Positions 11,621-23,001 of a stretch of DNA of 64,000 nt are shown one piece after another. Positions within the stretch are counted from its first letter, which is position 1; every line of letters starts with the position of its first letter. Position numbers and translations under genes: made by a program. Origin of the DNA: Aplidium turbinatum (lineage: Eukaryota; Chordata; Ascidiacea; Aplousobranchia; Polyclinidae); the NCBI GenBank assembly GCA_918807975.1, contig OU964918.1:3224001-3288000 (forward strand). The letters run 5' to 3'. The notes under the pieces are model-generated. The model saw nothing but the letters and a program-made list of their open reading frames with translations, did not search any database and was not told the DNA's origin.

Positions 11621-12446
11621 TATTATGGTTGAGAGCGAAATGATAAAATATCAGTTTTTTTCATTTAAATCATTTTCTGTTGCATTTATGGTTAAAGTTG
11701 CTTTTAGAGCAGATAGAAACATGTAATTTTTGAATCTTTTAAGACCAATTTCAAGTTTCTAGCATGTACGGTTGTAAAGTTATGCGGATTTCATGAAATT
11801 TGACCTCGTCGCGACCCCTAGGGTCGGGTGGCATGGCCAATTAAAAGTGCCACACCCCAAAATCAGTTTTAATGGTGATTTTGGGTCAAATGACAAGTTT
11901 TTAGAACCCCTCTTTTTTGATTTAAGAGAAAAAAATTTTTCACTCCACCCTACCCTTTAATGAGAAGAAACAATGTCTCGCCTTCAGTATTCTTTGGATT
12001 GTAAAAACCAAGAAAGCTTTCCTGAATTTCACAATTCAATAAGTAGTGAAAGCACATCGACAGTTGCTCAGAGTTACTGATATCAGTTGTTTCATCAACA
12101 ATGAGGCTGAATATGTCTGCATTAGCAATATTTTGACATAGTGTTTTTCTAACTAATCCAGCTGCTATCCCAATAAGTTCATTTTGGATATCAGGAGAAA
12201 TCCATTGGATGTGTTTTTTCAAACCTTGCTCAAGTTTAACTGAAAGCCAAGGAATGTCTTTACATCTTAAACTAAGCAATTCTAAAAAGTTTCCACGATT
12301 CATGTCACATGCTTCACCAACATTTGTTCGACATTCTTTATTACTTCGCTGTGGAATATTTTGCTGTGCTGTAAAAAGTAAAGTTTCAATAATAACTTGC
12401 AAATATTCCCTATTTCTTTTTACTTCTTCTCCATGAAAACTCTGCA

Positions 12447-12725
12447 ATTATAATAATATAATAATAATGTTAGTTTTTATATAGCGCTGTATCCATCGCA
12501 GAATGCGTTGCTCTACAGCGCTTTACAAAGCAGACAGTGTCAATGCAGCCGTATAGAGGCCCAACTGAGTACATTATTACCCGAATCCACTTCATTGCTC
12601 AGTGCCAAGCAGAAATTAGATTCAGTACCATTTTTAAAAAGTCTTTGGTATGACCCGACAAGGTATCAAACCCATGCCTACCGCTTCAGAGGCGAGCGCA
12701 CTAACCACTAAGCCACCGAGCCGGT
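12447..12725 (-). mobile_element. tRNA-derived SINE with GCGCTATATAAAA tail
   Basis: The minus-strand head ACCGGCTCGGTGGCTTAGTG has a tRNA A-box-like region, followed by a GGGTTTGATACC B-box-like region. The 3' part carries AGCGCTATATAAAA, as in L2-related SINE tails, and ends in an (ATT)n run. It disrupts the hAT transposase between QQSFIN and EEVKRNREYL, which rejoin across it. A target duplication around the CAGxxTTCAT flanks is imperfect. Confidence 0.8.
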
Positions 12726-13989
12726 TGATGAATGACTGCTGTGTCAGGTTAATTTTGAAATTCATCCATTTTGTCATGACAGCTGTTTGATGAGCTATGC
12801 TGTTCGAGTGCTTACTTAGTTTCACCGGTTTTCTCCAATTAGAAAATAAGAATGTGCTGTTGGCTGTATTGAATTTTTGGCAAGGAAAACATTCAAAACT
12901 AAGCAAAGATTTATTAAAACTCAACCACGGATGAGTTTGATAATATATTTGATTGAAGTCTCTTTTGCTGTTTTCACCAGGATACTGTTTAGGATTGTAT
13001 GAATTCAAAAATGGCTGGTATGGTTCCATAAGATCGTTACAAGACTGGGAGTTACTTTGCTTTGTGACAAGAGCATTATCAACAACACTTTTCTCATCGT
13101 CACTAACATCTACAGGCACCACTTCAACAGCATCATCGGAAATGTCATCAAGTACAACATTTACAGGCACAGCAGTCTCAATAACATTACTATGTACAAT
13201 ATTGTTCAAAGCATTCACAGATGAAGTGGTCTCAATAACATCATTAACAGATGTATCATTGACAGTATATACTTACAGACACAGTATGATACTAGCGACA
13301 ACACTAACAAGTAGATCATTACCAATTTCATTAACAGACACAACATCACTACTAAGTTCATTTTCAATTACAGGAACAAAATCATTGCCAGCAGTTACTG
13401 GCATTAACCCTAAATCTTCTACCACAGTCTCGAGTATACATTCCTCAGCCTCACTGACATTCAAAAGTTGATTCTGAGATACATTGATGGAGCCTGCGTT
13501 AAAATTCACTTCTTTACTTGAACTCACAGTCGCACTTACATCTTGTTTACTAGAATGTGCTAGAAATGACAATTTTCTTTGTTTTGGATCATCTACACCT
13601 GAAAACCTTATACTCTGATCACCGGCATGCTTCCTTTTCAAATGTTCTTTTACATAATCCGAGAATAACAGCTTTCCACATTTTTCACATTTAACTTTTT
13701 TTCTGTAACTTCTTTTTCTATTTTTATCCATGGCCAATATGTTAACTACACTATACTTGTAGATGTCAGCTAAAATGAGAAAATCATTGCTGATGAACAA
13801 TGATATAGGATTGTTCCAGCATTTGCAAGACAGGATTTCCAATTATAGACCAGGATGGTTATATCTTTTCCACACAAATTTGCAGGCAATAAATATACCA
13901 CATGGGAGTAGGGTTGTTGAAAATGATATTAAAAAAGCTTTCTGATGAAACTCACAATTTGAGTTTAATTAATTAGGCTATGTGTCATA

Positions 13990-14287
13990 TATGAGTTTTG
14001 AGAATTACACAAAATTAGGTTGCAACAAATATGTATTCCACCCTGTTAGACTAATTGTGCACAAAAATTTTAACAATTTTGGCAAATTTTTGTTTGCCCA
14101 AAGTTCATTATTGGTTTGAGGATTAATTCATACAAAACTAGGTTGCAACAAATATGTGTTCCACCCTGTTCTGACTAATTGTGACCACATTTTCTTCAAA
14201 ACAAGTTTGGCTTATCTTTTTTTGCCCAAAGTTCATACTGTATGAGTTTCGAAGATTACCACACACAAAACTAGGTTTCAACAAATA
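13990..14287. repeat. About 120-bp tandem repeat array, left part
   Basis: Units carry ACAAAACTAGGTTGCAACAA, TTCCACCCTGTTCTGACTAA and TTTGCCCAAAGTTCATA in fixed order, in about 2.5 copies. The array continues after element I at 20205, so element I inserted into it. Confidence 0.75.
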
Positions 14288-14344
14288 TAGTGATTCCCCC
14301 AAACACGAATTTTTGGTAAAATTACCCCAAACACGAATTTCAAA

Positions 14345-14660
14345 ATAAAACAAGAGAGACCATAGACCAACTGGCAAGGGCAAATGGAGTAAGATGGTAT
14401 GGACATGTGATAAGGAGGGAAGAAGGAAGTTTTCTTAGAAAGGCACTAGATCTAAAGGTGGATGGGAAGAGGAAACGCGGTCGTCCAAGAAGAACGTGGA
14501 AACAACAAGTGAAGGATGAATTTAAAAAAGTCGGACTGAAGGAGGAAGATGCAAGGGACAGGGTGAAATGGAGAAAAGGGATTAAAACAATTGCTGCGCG
14601 GAAACAATCGGCCACCCCCACTAGTGGGGAACAAACCGACGATGGATTATGATGATGAAA
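14345..14660 (+). pseudogene. LINE 3'-end fragment (RT C-terminus and tail)
   Basis: The reading gives ETIDQLARANGVRWYGHV, then KRKRGRPRRTWKQQVKDE, ending QTDDGL stop and an ATGATGATG tail. This is the well-known C-terminus of a LINE endonuclease/reverse transcriptase ORF. It interrupts element I at AAAC, with a 4-bp AAAC copy on each side, as comparison with element II shows. A second copy of this tail is at 54743-54820 on the minus strand. Confidence 0.85.
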
Positions 14661-15254
14661 CAGGCTAATATTTGTTCAAACTCAAAAACTGAAATGGCAC
14701 AGGCAAGAAGATTGCTATCCCTATTTCTGCACTAAAAATTAGTCCAAAACCACTTTTCAGATTTCAGCAAATGTTTGACCTAGTACCAAAACCCTTCCCC
14801 TAATAAAATTGAAAACTTTCTGAGCATCTGCACTAACTTTGCTGTTAAATCTTTTCTGGTGAACCTAGAATTGCCATTGAAACATCAATGAAATCGGAAA
14901 ATAATACTCTAGCGCCATGTGGCAAATAAAAGTTCAAAAAAGCAACCGCTAGATGGCGATAGTAATTATCGCGCATTCGAGCAATTTTACCATTGCGCAA
15001 GAGCGTCATGCATTTATTATATCCGTTTTGATCTGGTCATGGAAAAGGTATGGAAGTGTAATGAAGAGTTAGCCTTTGCCTAGGATGCAGATATAATTCA
15101 GATATATGCATTAGAGAATGTAGAAACTTATTTAAACATGTATATTATACAGGCTAGTGTGGGGGTGTTCAGAGCCGGAGGCAAATTTACAAATGTCAAT
15201 CAATCAATGGTTTATTTGTCAGAAACATAGTACATGTTTGATATATGCAAGTAT

Positions 15255-15398
15255 ATTAATATAGGCTGTGGATATGCCAAGGTCTCCTCCGGTCCAGGTC
15301 GTGCTGACACAACAGTGTTAGCCTCTTGCAGTGCTGCCGGTGAAACTCTTCCATCCTTGATCGTCTTCCAAGGCAAGAACCTCCCAAACACGTGGAAA
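15255..15398 (+). pseudogene. Tigger/pogo DDE transposase fragment (element I)
   Basis: A fragment of about 48 residues, KVSSGPGRADTTVLASCSAA, GETLPSLIVFQGKNLP, matches the DDE_1 core of Tigger/Jerky transposases around the beta-strands after the first catalytic Asp. It ends at a GTGTTGGGCGATAT sequence that looks like the end of another small element. Confidence 0.75.
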
Positions 15399-15504
15399 TT
15401 AGTGTTGGGCGATATATCAAATTTTCGATACGATATCTTTTCAATATCGATATTTATTTCAATTTCACAATTGGGATACTGCGAGCAACACAAAGTCTGT
15501 TTGA

Positions 15505-15668
15505 TAGAACCAGCTGTCAGAATCGGAATCATCAGATGCTGTATCGAAGGATGAGGTTGTCGCGTTATCACTGGAATCGGACACATCAAGAGGCTCATCG
15601 CTTAGCTGTAAATTTACACTACCTTCACCGTTCGCAATGAAGCGTCCACGTTTTTGTGCTTTGATACC
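15505..15668 (-). pseudogene. Acidic transposase C-terminus, opposite strand (element I)
   Basis: The minus-strand frame reads KRGRFIANGEGSVNLQ, then an Asp/Ser-rich tail ending in SDSDS. The plus-strand copy in element II (42660-42877) continues upstream with LDGALRKRRVDGYQS, consistent with a DDE transposase C-terminus. It points opposite to the DDE fragment next to it. Confidence 0.6.
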
Positions 15669-15680
15669 CAGCATCCACAC

Positions 15681-18600
15681 TAAGGCGATGTGAAATTTGA
15701 ATGGACAAAATCGAATTATCACACAGGGTGACTACTGTTGTGTAGAGTATTTTTGTGACGTTTTATGCAATAAAATCCAGTATCCGTAAACATGTAAGCA
15801 TTTTAAGGTTAGTATTTTCTAATTCTTGCAAGGTGATTCCACAAAACATACTATCACAACGCATCAATCCACGTGATCCAGATGGCGCGCTCTGAATGGC
15901 TAGTTAGGGAAAACGCGTTGTGTGCCGCACACACGCGAGCGCGAGCGATTGCTGTCTGCTGCTGAGAGATTTATAACTTGAGATGCTGAATTGCTGATTA
16001 TATATTATTGAAGATAAGGCTGCAAAATTCAGATAAGAAGTTGTGTTCAGCCGAAATGTTTGCTATGATTTTATACTTGGTTGTTAAATCATTCAGGCTT
16101 CGGTTCAAAGTCAGTTTAGGCTAGGTTTTCCAAATTGTGTAAAGTAGGCCTAAGAGGCAGTGTCTGTAATTATCAGGTCTTCTGGAATAAGAACTGCTTA
16201 TTCAGGTGAAGTTGCTGTTTGTGGTTCTGCATTTTTTATATGTAGCTTTGAGAATGACACTAATAAAGTTCATAGTATTACGGAAGGCTCAGACAACTAA
16301 GTTTTCAGCACTTAAATTCTTAGTTCTGTGTACTGTAAGTGGGCTATGTTTTTTTTCAAAAAATACAATAATCTCTTCACATATTATCTTTAGTTCATAA
16401 AGCTAACCTTGTTGTGAGTAGCATTGTTTACTGTTAAATCATGCCTAAAAGTTCTAAAAAGAGAGTAAGAAGCTTGGAAAGCTCTTCTGTCATTGGACCC
16501 TCCAAGGAGCTTCCCACTGCTGATTTACCAACACTACGATATGTTCTTGCATTCTGCAGCCTACTTTGTTAAAGGTGATACTCAAGTACTTTATTACTGC
16601 AACTTTTTCTCTGACAGGTTTTAACTAAGCTTGGTAGTGACATAAAATATAGACCAACTCGTATACCTTTGTATGGATGAAGGGTAGTTGTTAAAAATAC
16701 TAACATATACCGTAGCTTGCATGAATGAACAGTACACGTAGGCTACAATAACCAACTAGCAGACACTTCAAAACTTTAATGTGTTGAAATAATTAATTGC
16801 ACGTTTACAGAGACAGAGCACTCACAAGGAATTAATTTTTCAGGAAGCTGGAAAAAAAGCTAACTATTCTCTTTTCAAATGAAGATCGCATTCCTAAAAC
16901 AATTGAGGTTTCTCCTCTCCCAACGTTATCGTGGAGTAGAAGCACCGTTATACCAAATTGGGCTTCTTGACAAAAGGACAACGAAAACGCTTCAAAGGAG
17001 AGTTAACAAAAAGGTAAGTTCTTACATACGGTATAGTTACAAACTTTTTTGGCTAGTAATTTTCTATGAAGTGTAGGCTAAGGCTTTATAAGTATATTCT
17101 TTGATAACAGGGTCATGCATAGACATGTCCCATGCTGTGTACTGGGGTTGGTCAGTTGTTGTCATTGACATGGCTCTTCTAACAACATTTGTTGAATGGA
17201 GCCATATGAGAAGGAGAATGGGTTACTGCCCATTCTACAACCCCACTTCACCATTGCAGATGTAGTGCAACCAACTCTAGATAGTAGGTGGTTTAAGGAT
17301 TTTTCATTTTCCTAAAGCATTTCCTCGTGGGAAAGTGATTCAGATGTTCTGATTTCTATGTCTGTAAAGGCAGGCTTGTGCTTTCACTAAAGCTAGTCGT
17401 GCTATGGCGAGAAGATTTTTCTTGACTACCGTATCACTGTTTTTTACTGCCATTTGTCCGAAAGAGTATTATCTGTTATGTTTGGCATATATTGTTTTTC
17501 GTTGTGACAGTCAGAAATAAAAACAAACTGAACTGATTTACATGGATTATTTTGTGTTCTTTACATTTATCATTCACACAAAAAACTTGTTTTTCAAGAG
17601 CCTCAAACAACAGCGAGGAGATGATTTCGCTGCAGCAAAGAAGTCACAAGTGATAGAGGAAGAGAACTGGAGAAAAACAGCAGTTTTCTGCAGCAATTGA
17701 TGAAGAAATTGACTCCTTTCGAACCAGCTGCACCTGGTACATCTGAATGTGACAATGCCCCGGTATCCAGTGATGATCCTGCTCTGTGATCTTTTTCTGT
17801 GAACATGTTAGAAAATATTCGCAAAGGCAGTAACTCTTGTGATGTTTCTGTCCGCATTTTTACCCAACCAAAATTAAATTTGGATGCCAACTCACTGTGC
17901 TCTTTGATTGGGACCATGCCACGCTTACTGAGTCTAGCCTTGCTTCACACTTGACCATAGATGAACTAAAGGGTTTGATAAACACAAAATTTGAATGCCC
18001 TCATTTTCCTGCCCATACTCAGGCTGTGCAGCGTCTCATTTGGGAAGTCACTAACGACTGTGGAAGTGTTGCTGGCCTTCAACGACTGGATGGTTTCATT
18101 CGGGCGAGAATTGCTTCGCGTAGGGTCTTGCCGAAAGCAGACACGAAATCTGACTTATAATGTTTTGATATTCACCATTGTTTCTTGTTCATTGGCTGTA
18201 TTCTTCATACGTTTGTGCACGTTTTACAAGCACATATAAAGTTGGTTGGTTGATGTGTAAGCTACCATTGGAGAGTTGCAGTTACTATATCTGTCAAAAA
18301 ACAAATGTAAATCGGCGAAAACAATCGAATATTAATGCAGTGCGTTGTGTGATTATGTAATACATATTACTACAACAAAACCAAAGTGTTATCTTATGCA
18401 CAGTGCATTCCTACTCTTGCCATAGAAGTGAAAAAGGCTTTAATATCATCAGTTTTTGCTGACCAAGCAAAAATAGGGTTGCCAGGTGATTGTTTAATAT
18501 CTTACCGTACACCGCCAGCCTTTACCTAAAAGGGCAACTAGCAGTGACATCATATGTAATTGTTGTTGTGGTGGTTAAAGTTGGAAATTTTTACAATTTA

Positions 18601-18810
18601 AAAAAAATAAACAAAGTTTTTTCTTCAAAAAATTTGTACCTGGCAACTCTGTGCTGGCAACAAATGCCAAGGACAAAATCGACTACATGTTTAAGGTTAC
18701 TGAATATTTTTGCGTGAAATTTTACAGAAATACTCTACATAGCAATAGTCACCCTGTGTGATAATTCGATTTTTGATTTTTCAAAATTTTTTGATTTTCA
18801 CATCGCCTTA
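15681..18810 (+). mobile_element. Element E: 8-bp-TSD DNA transposon inside element I
   Basis: Inverted termini TAAGGCGATGTGAAA and TTTCACATCGCCTTA extend about 75 bp inward (shared CACCCTGTGTGATAATTCGA). Exact target copies ATCCACAC lie at 15673-15680 and 18811-18818. Element II lacks this insertion and reads straight through the same site, which proves the boundaries. It carries one plus-strand gene of the element A family. Confidence 0.95.
16441..18160 (+). pseudogene. Transposase-like gene of element E (element A family), decayed
   Basis: The first exon begins MPKSSKKRVRSLESS, then ADLPTLRYVLAF, and ends near 16575. A strong AAAAAG|GTAAGTTC donor lies near 17012. The last part reads GSNSCDVSVRIFTQPKLN then, after a frame change, TIDELKGLI, PAHTQAVQRLIWEVTND, LDGFIRARIASRRVLPK and a TAA. 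These C-terminal boxes correspond to those in element A (CHNQRVERHIKLVTD and RRDSLIR). The central catalytic part is largely missing or unreadable, so this is a decayed or internally deleted copy. Confidence 0.65.
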
Positions 18811-19343
18811 ATCCACACGCCTCTTTCACAGAGCTCCATCAGGGTGTTGACTAAGGAGCAAATCCATGGCTGTGGCATAACGACTGGAAGGAATGTCTAA
18901 CCCTCACCTTATTTTTATTGCCGATGCTAATGCTCGAGTTCCACTGCTGCGTTAAGGAAATTAGGCTTGGCAGTCATTGTTTTGATATGATGGTCAGAAA
19001 TAAAAAAACAACTGAACTGAATGTGTTAAAGATGTAGCAACTAACACGGGAATTTTGATAAATGTCCTGGATCATTTTAAATCCGGACATCTCCATTTTT
19101 CAAGCATGTGACATAATATCTGTTGCAGCCAAGTTGCCTCTTAAAGGCAACAAATGGCAATGTACTAATTATGATGTCATAGTACGTCTCCCTGGATTCG
19201 TCACGCAGAGCGAGTCAAAATATTTGACGACTTTGTCAAATCCTTTTAACTCCTCCGTGTTGTTTTCGTGTTTCTTATGCTGTGTTGTTGATTTTAATTT
19301 CTTTAATAAATTTATTTTTTCCACTGTTGCGTTGTGTAATGGC

Positions 19344-19668
19344 GTCCGCCCCGTTAGCTCAGTTGGTTAGCGCGTGACTTCTGGAACAAAGAAGCTTCAA
19401 GATCAATCGGCGCTGGTTCGACTCTCGGGGTGTGTGCTTGAGCAACGCACGTTAAGGAATGCTCTCCATTCAGCGGCATCTAACGGATGGAATAATTCCC
19501 TGGCAACAAAACTTCAACAATCGGAAACTTCACTCTGTCAATCTCGGCGACCGGGCCTGCGTCAGTGATTCAAAGCTTCTACCTACAAGTATGCAAAACT
19601 GCCAGGATTAAGCTCTGCTAGAAGCTTTCTCAGTCCGAGGATAAAGATTCAATCAATCAATTGATGGG
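19344..19668 (+). mobile_element. tRNA-derived SINE (TTAGCTCAGTTGGTTAGCG head), copy 1
   Basis: The head CCGTTAGCTCAGTTGGTTAG is tRNA-like (A box), with GGTTCGACTCTCGGGG as the B box. The body ends near AAAGATTCAATCAATCAATT. The same element is at 41932-42246 (minus, inside element II) and, more diverged, at 40572-40860. It was already in the element I/II progenitor, since both copies have it. Confidence 0.82.
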
Positions 19669-20204
19669 TAATGTCATCACTGCTATTGTGTTCTCAAGTC
19701 TTTAAAATGTTTGGATTGATATTTTTTCACTAAATAAACAAGAATCAGGAAAATTGCGGATACGTGGTAATTTATACATATTTTCCTAGAAACCAACATC
19801 GTTTTCGGGATCTATTACGCCAAGGTTTGTTTTTTTTTTTCGGATGAAACTATGTGAAAATAATCAGTAGGTATGCAGGAGCTAACCATGTCAAATGGAA
19901 GCAAATTTATTCCAAAATAAACGCGCAATTGAAAGATTTGTTGTATCCACGAATTTTCCCAATTGCGCATTTACGCATTAGGGATTTTTCCCCTTCCACG
20001 AAAATCCTTCTCCTATATCACGATCTTCTTCCGTATTTCCGAAGTTGATGGAGTTTTCGCCTGAAATAAATTGTTTTGTAAGGTAGACGCAAGTAGCTAG
20101 AAGTGGATTACCACCAAAAAAATATATCTTCAGAATTAAAGAGTGGGTGATGAAAAATATTTCGTGTTTCAGAAAAAAAATTCGTGTTTAGGGGAATGAC
20201 TATA

Positions 20205-20420
20205 ATGTGTTCCACACTGTTCTGACTAAATGTGCCCAAATTTTCCTCGAAGCAATGACTGGCTAATTTTTTTTGCCCAAAAGTCATATAATAAAAGTTT
20301 CGAGAGTTACACAAAACTAGGTTGCAACAAATATGCATTCCACACTATTCTGACTAACGGTGCCTAAATTTTTTTGGCTAATTTTCTTTGCCCAAAGTTC
20401 ATACTTGAGTTATAGTCTAT
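20205..20420. repeat. About 120-bp tandem repeat array, right part
   Basis: Continuation of the array at 13990-14287, with the same GTTGCAACAAATATG, TTCTGACTAA and TTTGCCCAAAGTTCATA blocks. Confidence 0.75.
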
Positions 20421-21282
20421 TGTCACTCAAAGACATTAGACATGCAAATATTTCATCCAAATTATTGAATTTCTTGCCAATTAACACATTTTTTAAAATT
20501 AAAATGCAGTTTTAATTAGTTTTTTAAAGCAAGAAGCTAAAAAGAAATGTAATTTTGATGAATCGACAAAATATCCCAAAAATTTCTGCCCGAATTTTCT
20601 GCAATTTTGCCCGAATTCTCGACAAATCAAAAGCTTTGGGGGTGCGATCGCACCCCCTGCACTCCCAGCTCCTACACCTATGGCAATGGCATCTGCTTCA
20701 TGCTGATCTCTGTTACTTTTGCACTTTCGTAGAGAAGATTTGAATATTTTACGAGTAGCAGACATGGCCATGTGTATGCTGCCAGTTTTAGGTTTGCCAC
20801 CTTCAACCCAGTCCAGGTACTTAGCTCTGGCTTGCTTGTGGAGGGACTTGACAGTATTGTTCCAACCAGGAGTTGAATAAGTAGATATTTTTTTGTTTTT
20901 AACTAAAAGAACTTTTTTTGAGGCATCTAGGAGGACCTTACGATACTGTCATAAAACTTGTCAATCTCCTTTAAATGAGATTTATCACAGCAGAGAGAGT
21001 TTTTACATATGACGGAATCAGCTTGCAAAGAGATATGAGCTAACCTGTGTTTGGTTTCTTGAGCATAGCGTTCTAATTGTTGCTGAGATGCTGCTTTCCA
21101 AGAGAAAGTACTTGAATTGGTATGTATATTTGGGATCAATGAAATCCAATTTTGGAAGCGACTTACAGTTGAAATTAACCGATAAGGGTCGATGGTCAGA
21201 TATAATATAGTTGCAGGAGTTCTAGGTTTTATTTATATTAAATGTTTATAACCCCTGATAACAGCAGAACCGCTGCTGGCGT

Positions 21283-21425
21283 AACAAAGCTTTGATGGCG
21301 TAGAGATAACACAATGAGTCTCAAGTTCTTTTATTCGTGAGTTCGAGTTCTCTGTTAATTTTCAGTAATATTATGAGTCTCTGTAATATTATGAGTCTCT
21401 GTAATATTATGAGTCTCTGTTAAGA
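21283..21425 (+). repeat. tRNA-like sequence and 18-bp tandem repeat
   Basis: GGCGTAGAGATAACACAATG and GAGTTCGAGTTC resemble A and B boxes of a degraded tRNA-derived SINE. Directly after it TAATATTATGAGTCTCTG repeats three times with a partial fourth copy. No intact cloverleaf was found. Confidence 0.45.
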
Positions 21426-21636
21426 TTGTGAGTCTCTGTCTGAGTCTGAGTTAAAATTGTTTTGTGCACAGGTATATATATAAACCACTTTCAGAAAAAG
21501 GGAAAAGCAACCAGTTACGTAATTTAAAAATTGGCAAATTTCAACAATGTTTAAGAACTGGAGTGAACTCCTGGTGAGATTCCGTCGCGGGGTGAACTGC
21601 AGATACAACGTTTTGTTAAAGCAGAGACGATTAAAG

Positions 21637-22888
21637 GTGCATTCTCCACTTGGACTCCAGTAAAGAGTGGTGTTCCCCAAGGGAGTGTTCTCGGACCCAT
21701 TTTATTTCTGTGCTACATTAATGATCTGCCAAATGACATGAAAACCACTGTGAAGATGTTTGCAGATGACACAAAAATCTATAAAAATGTTAAGTCCATA
21801 AATGACTGCCTGTCCTTGCAATGCGATTTAGATAAACTTGTTGCATGGGGAAAGAAATGGAAATTGAAATTTCATCCAAAAAAGTGCACCACAATGTCTA
21901 TTGGGAAACACACTCCCAGCTTTGATTATAAATTTAAAAATACCAGTGGAACATCTACAGTCCTCAAATGCATTGAGAATGAAAAAGACCTTGGAGTGAT
22001 TTTTGACAACAATTTAAACTTCAACACCCACATTCAATCGGTAGTATCTGGTGCAAACAGGCTTGTTGGATTAATCAAGAGATCATTTACATTTCTCGAT
22101 ATAAAGATGTTTCTTATCCTGTTCAAAACATTAATTCGACCCAAACTAGAATACAACAACACCATTTGGCACCCATACCTCAAATACAACATTGTATCTT
22201 TAGAAAGTGTGCAGCGCCGAGCAACAAAACTTGTCCCATGTCTCCATGACCTGCCTTACGATGAAAGACTAAAAAGACTAGACCTACCAACACTAACATT
22301 TAGAAGACTCCGAAATGACATGATTCAAACTTTCAAGTATCTTCAAAATTTTTATGATGTTAATGAAAAAGAAATTTTTTCCTTACATGAAGGTGTCCAC
22401 AACACTCGAGGTCACAAATTTAAATTAAAAGTCAGTACCTTCAAAACAACAAAGCGAAGAAATTTTTTTCCGAATCGGATCGTAAATGAATGGAATAAGT
22501 TACCTGAGCAAATTGTCACAGCACCTAGTTTAAACAGCTTCAAAGCAAGACTGGATCACCACTGGCGAAATAGAGAAGTTAAATTTGACCCAATTGGGTA
22601 GTCATATTTTGCAAGTACTGGCCGCCTCCACTAATGCTGACATTCAGTACATCTTGTAACTTGTACAGTATATAACGTATGTAGCCCATTATTGTATGAT
22701 GTATTGTATACCTATCTCTACTGACAGTTATATTCTATCTTATATGGTGTCTCCAGCCCCAGGTGTTTTTGTTTGATTTTAGTGTTATGCTGTGCCTTAA
22801 ATAAGATATGTATCATCTAGGCAGTATTGACTCGTTTTTCTTGGTGTTTTGTCTCTTGTTTATGACTTCCTTGTTGGTATTCTATTTC

Positions 22889-22922
<34 letters not shown>

Positions 22923-23001
22923 TTAATATTGATACGTAAGTCATGAAGGTGAAAAAGCACTGCTGTGCTTGCAACACCATTATTATTATTATTATTATTA
23001 T
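21637..23001 (+). mobile_element. 5'-truncated LINE with (ATT)n tail
   Basis: The element starts within the RT domain (SGVPQGSVLGPILF, about 21670). It continues through the ORF end at 22601, a 3' UTR of about 390 bp with a long T-run (about 22891-22920), and ends in an (ATT)n microsatellite, as in CR1/Jockey-type LINEs. It lies in the old minus-strand LINE. Confidence 0.85.
21738..22601 (+). CDS. LINE reverse transcriptase C-terminal region
   Basis: The open frame of 287 residues begins just before the catalytic MFADDTKIY box (residues about 8-16). It has WGKKWKLKFHPKKC, EKDLGVIFDNNL, and the thumb and C-terminal region PKLEYNNTIWHPY and LESVQRRATKLV. This layout is typical of the CR1/Jockey RT C-terminus. 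The preceding GVPQGSVLGP block is in the same frame upstream of the first Met, so the Met at 21738 is not the true start. The frame is intact to its stop, so this copy is fairly young although incomplete. Confidence 0.9.
   Translation: MKTTVKMFADDTKIYKNVKSINDCLSLQCDLDKLVAWGKKWKLKFHPKKCTTMSIGKHTPSFDYKFKNTSGTSTVLKCIENEKDLGVIFDNNLNFNTHIQSVVSGANRLVGLIKRSFTFLDIKMFLILFKTLIRPKLEYNNTIWHPYLKYNIVSLESVQRRATKLVPCLHDLPYDERLKRLDLPTLTFRRLRNDMIQTFKYLQNFYDVNEKEIFSLHEGVHNTRGHKFKLKVSTFKTTKRRNFFPNRIVNEWNKLPEQIVTAPSLNSFKARLDHHWRNREVKFDPIG

Larger units (their letters stand above)
9291..11952 (-). mobile_element. Element A: 8-bp-TSD DNA transposon with long TIRs
   Basis: The termini are TAGGGTGGAGTGAAAAA and its complement, extending inward as inverted repeats of about 280 bp (9291-9573 and 11668-11952). 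Exact 8-bp target copies CCCTTTAA lie at 9283-9290 and 11953-11960. It sits inside the hAT transposase frame, whose sequence resumes directly on either side, which confirms the ends. It carries one minus-strand transposase-like gene and a small foldback MITE. Confidence 0.93.
8030..13728 (-). pseudogene. hAT transposase (TTF zinc finger, ZMYM1-like type), split by two insertions
   Basis: Read on the minus strand in order: a start at MDKNRKRSYRKK (13728) and a C2H2 finger CEKCGKLLF...HLKRKH; a TTF-type finger region (YYQTHPWLSF...CFPCQKF, about 12980-12750); the first catalytic Asp in LIVDETTDIS (about 12090); the second in GQCYDGAANMSG with the hAT CxxH as CYAHRLNLAL (about 9240-9110); CTTRWTCR; and the dimerisation C-terminus TSCSAERSFSGLRRLKTY (about 8120). 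A SINE (12447-12725) and element A (9291-11952) interrupt it. In-frame stops follow VVASIILCL, CTTRWTCR and ALKNNAS-type positions (about 13275, 8938 and 8360). The copy is dead but well preserved. I did not find its terminal repeats. Confidence 0.9.
14288..20202. mobile_element. Element I: Tigger/pogo-like composite element
   Basis: The termini read TAGTGATTCCCCC and AGGGGAATGACTA as inverted repeats, each followed inward by a second CACGAATTT repeat. TA/TATA on both sides fits a TA target. The tandem array resumes on either side. Inside are two Tigger-type transposase pieces in opposite orientation, a LINE 3' fragment, a SINE and element E. Element II (41394-46702) is the same family in the opposite orientation and matches it along most of its length once the insertions are removed. 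Confidence 0.8.

Noticed and set aside
12634-12720. C-terminal extension RLGGLVVSALASEAVG of the hAT frame
   Set aside because: This is read-through into the SINE head. The real transposase resumes beyond the SINE.
12953-13471. Plus-strand Ser/Thr-rich 172-codon frame
   Set aside because: Antisense shadow of the acidic linker of the hAT transposase.
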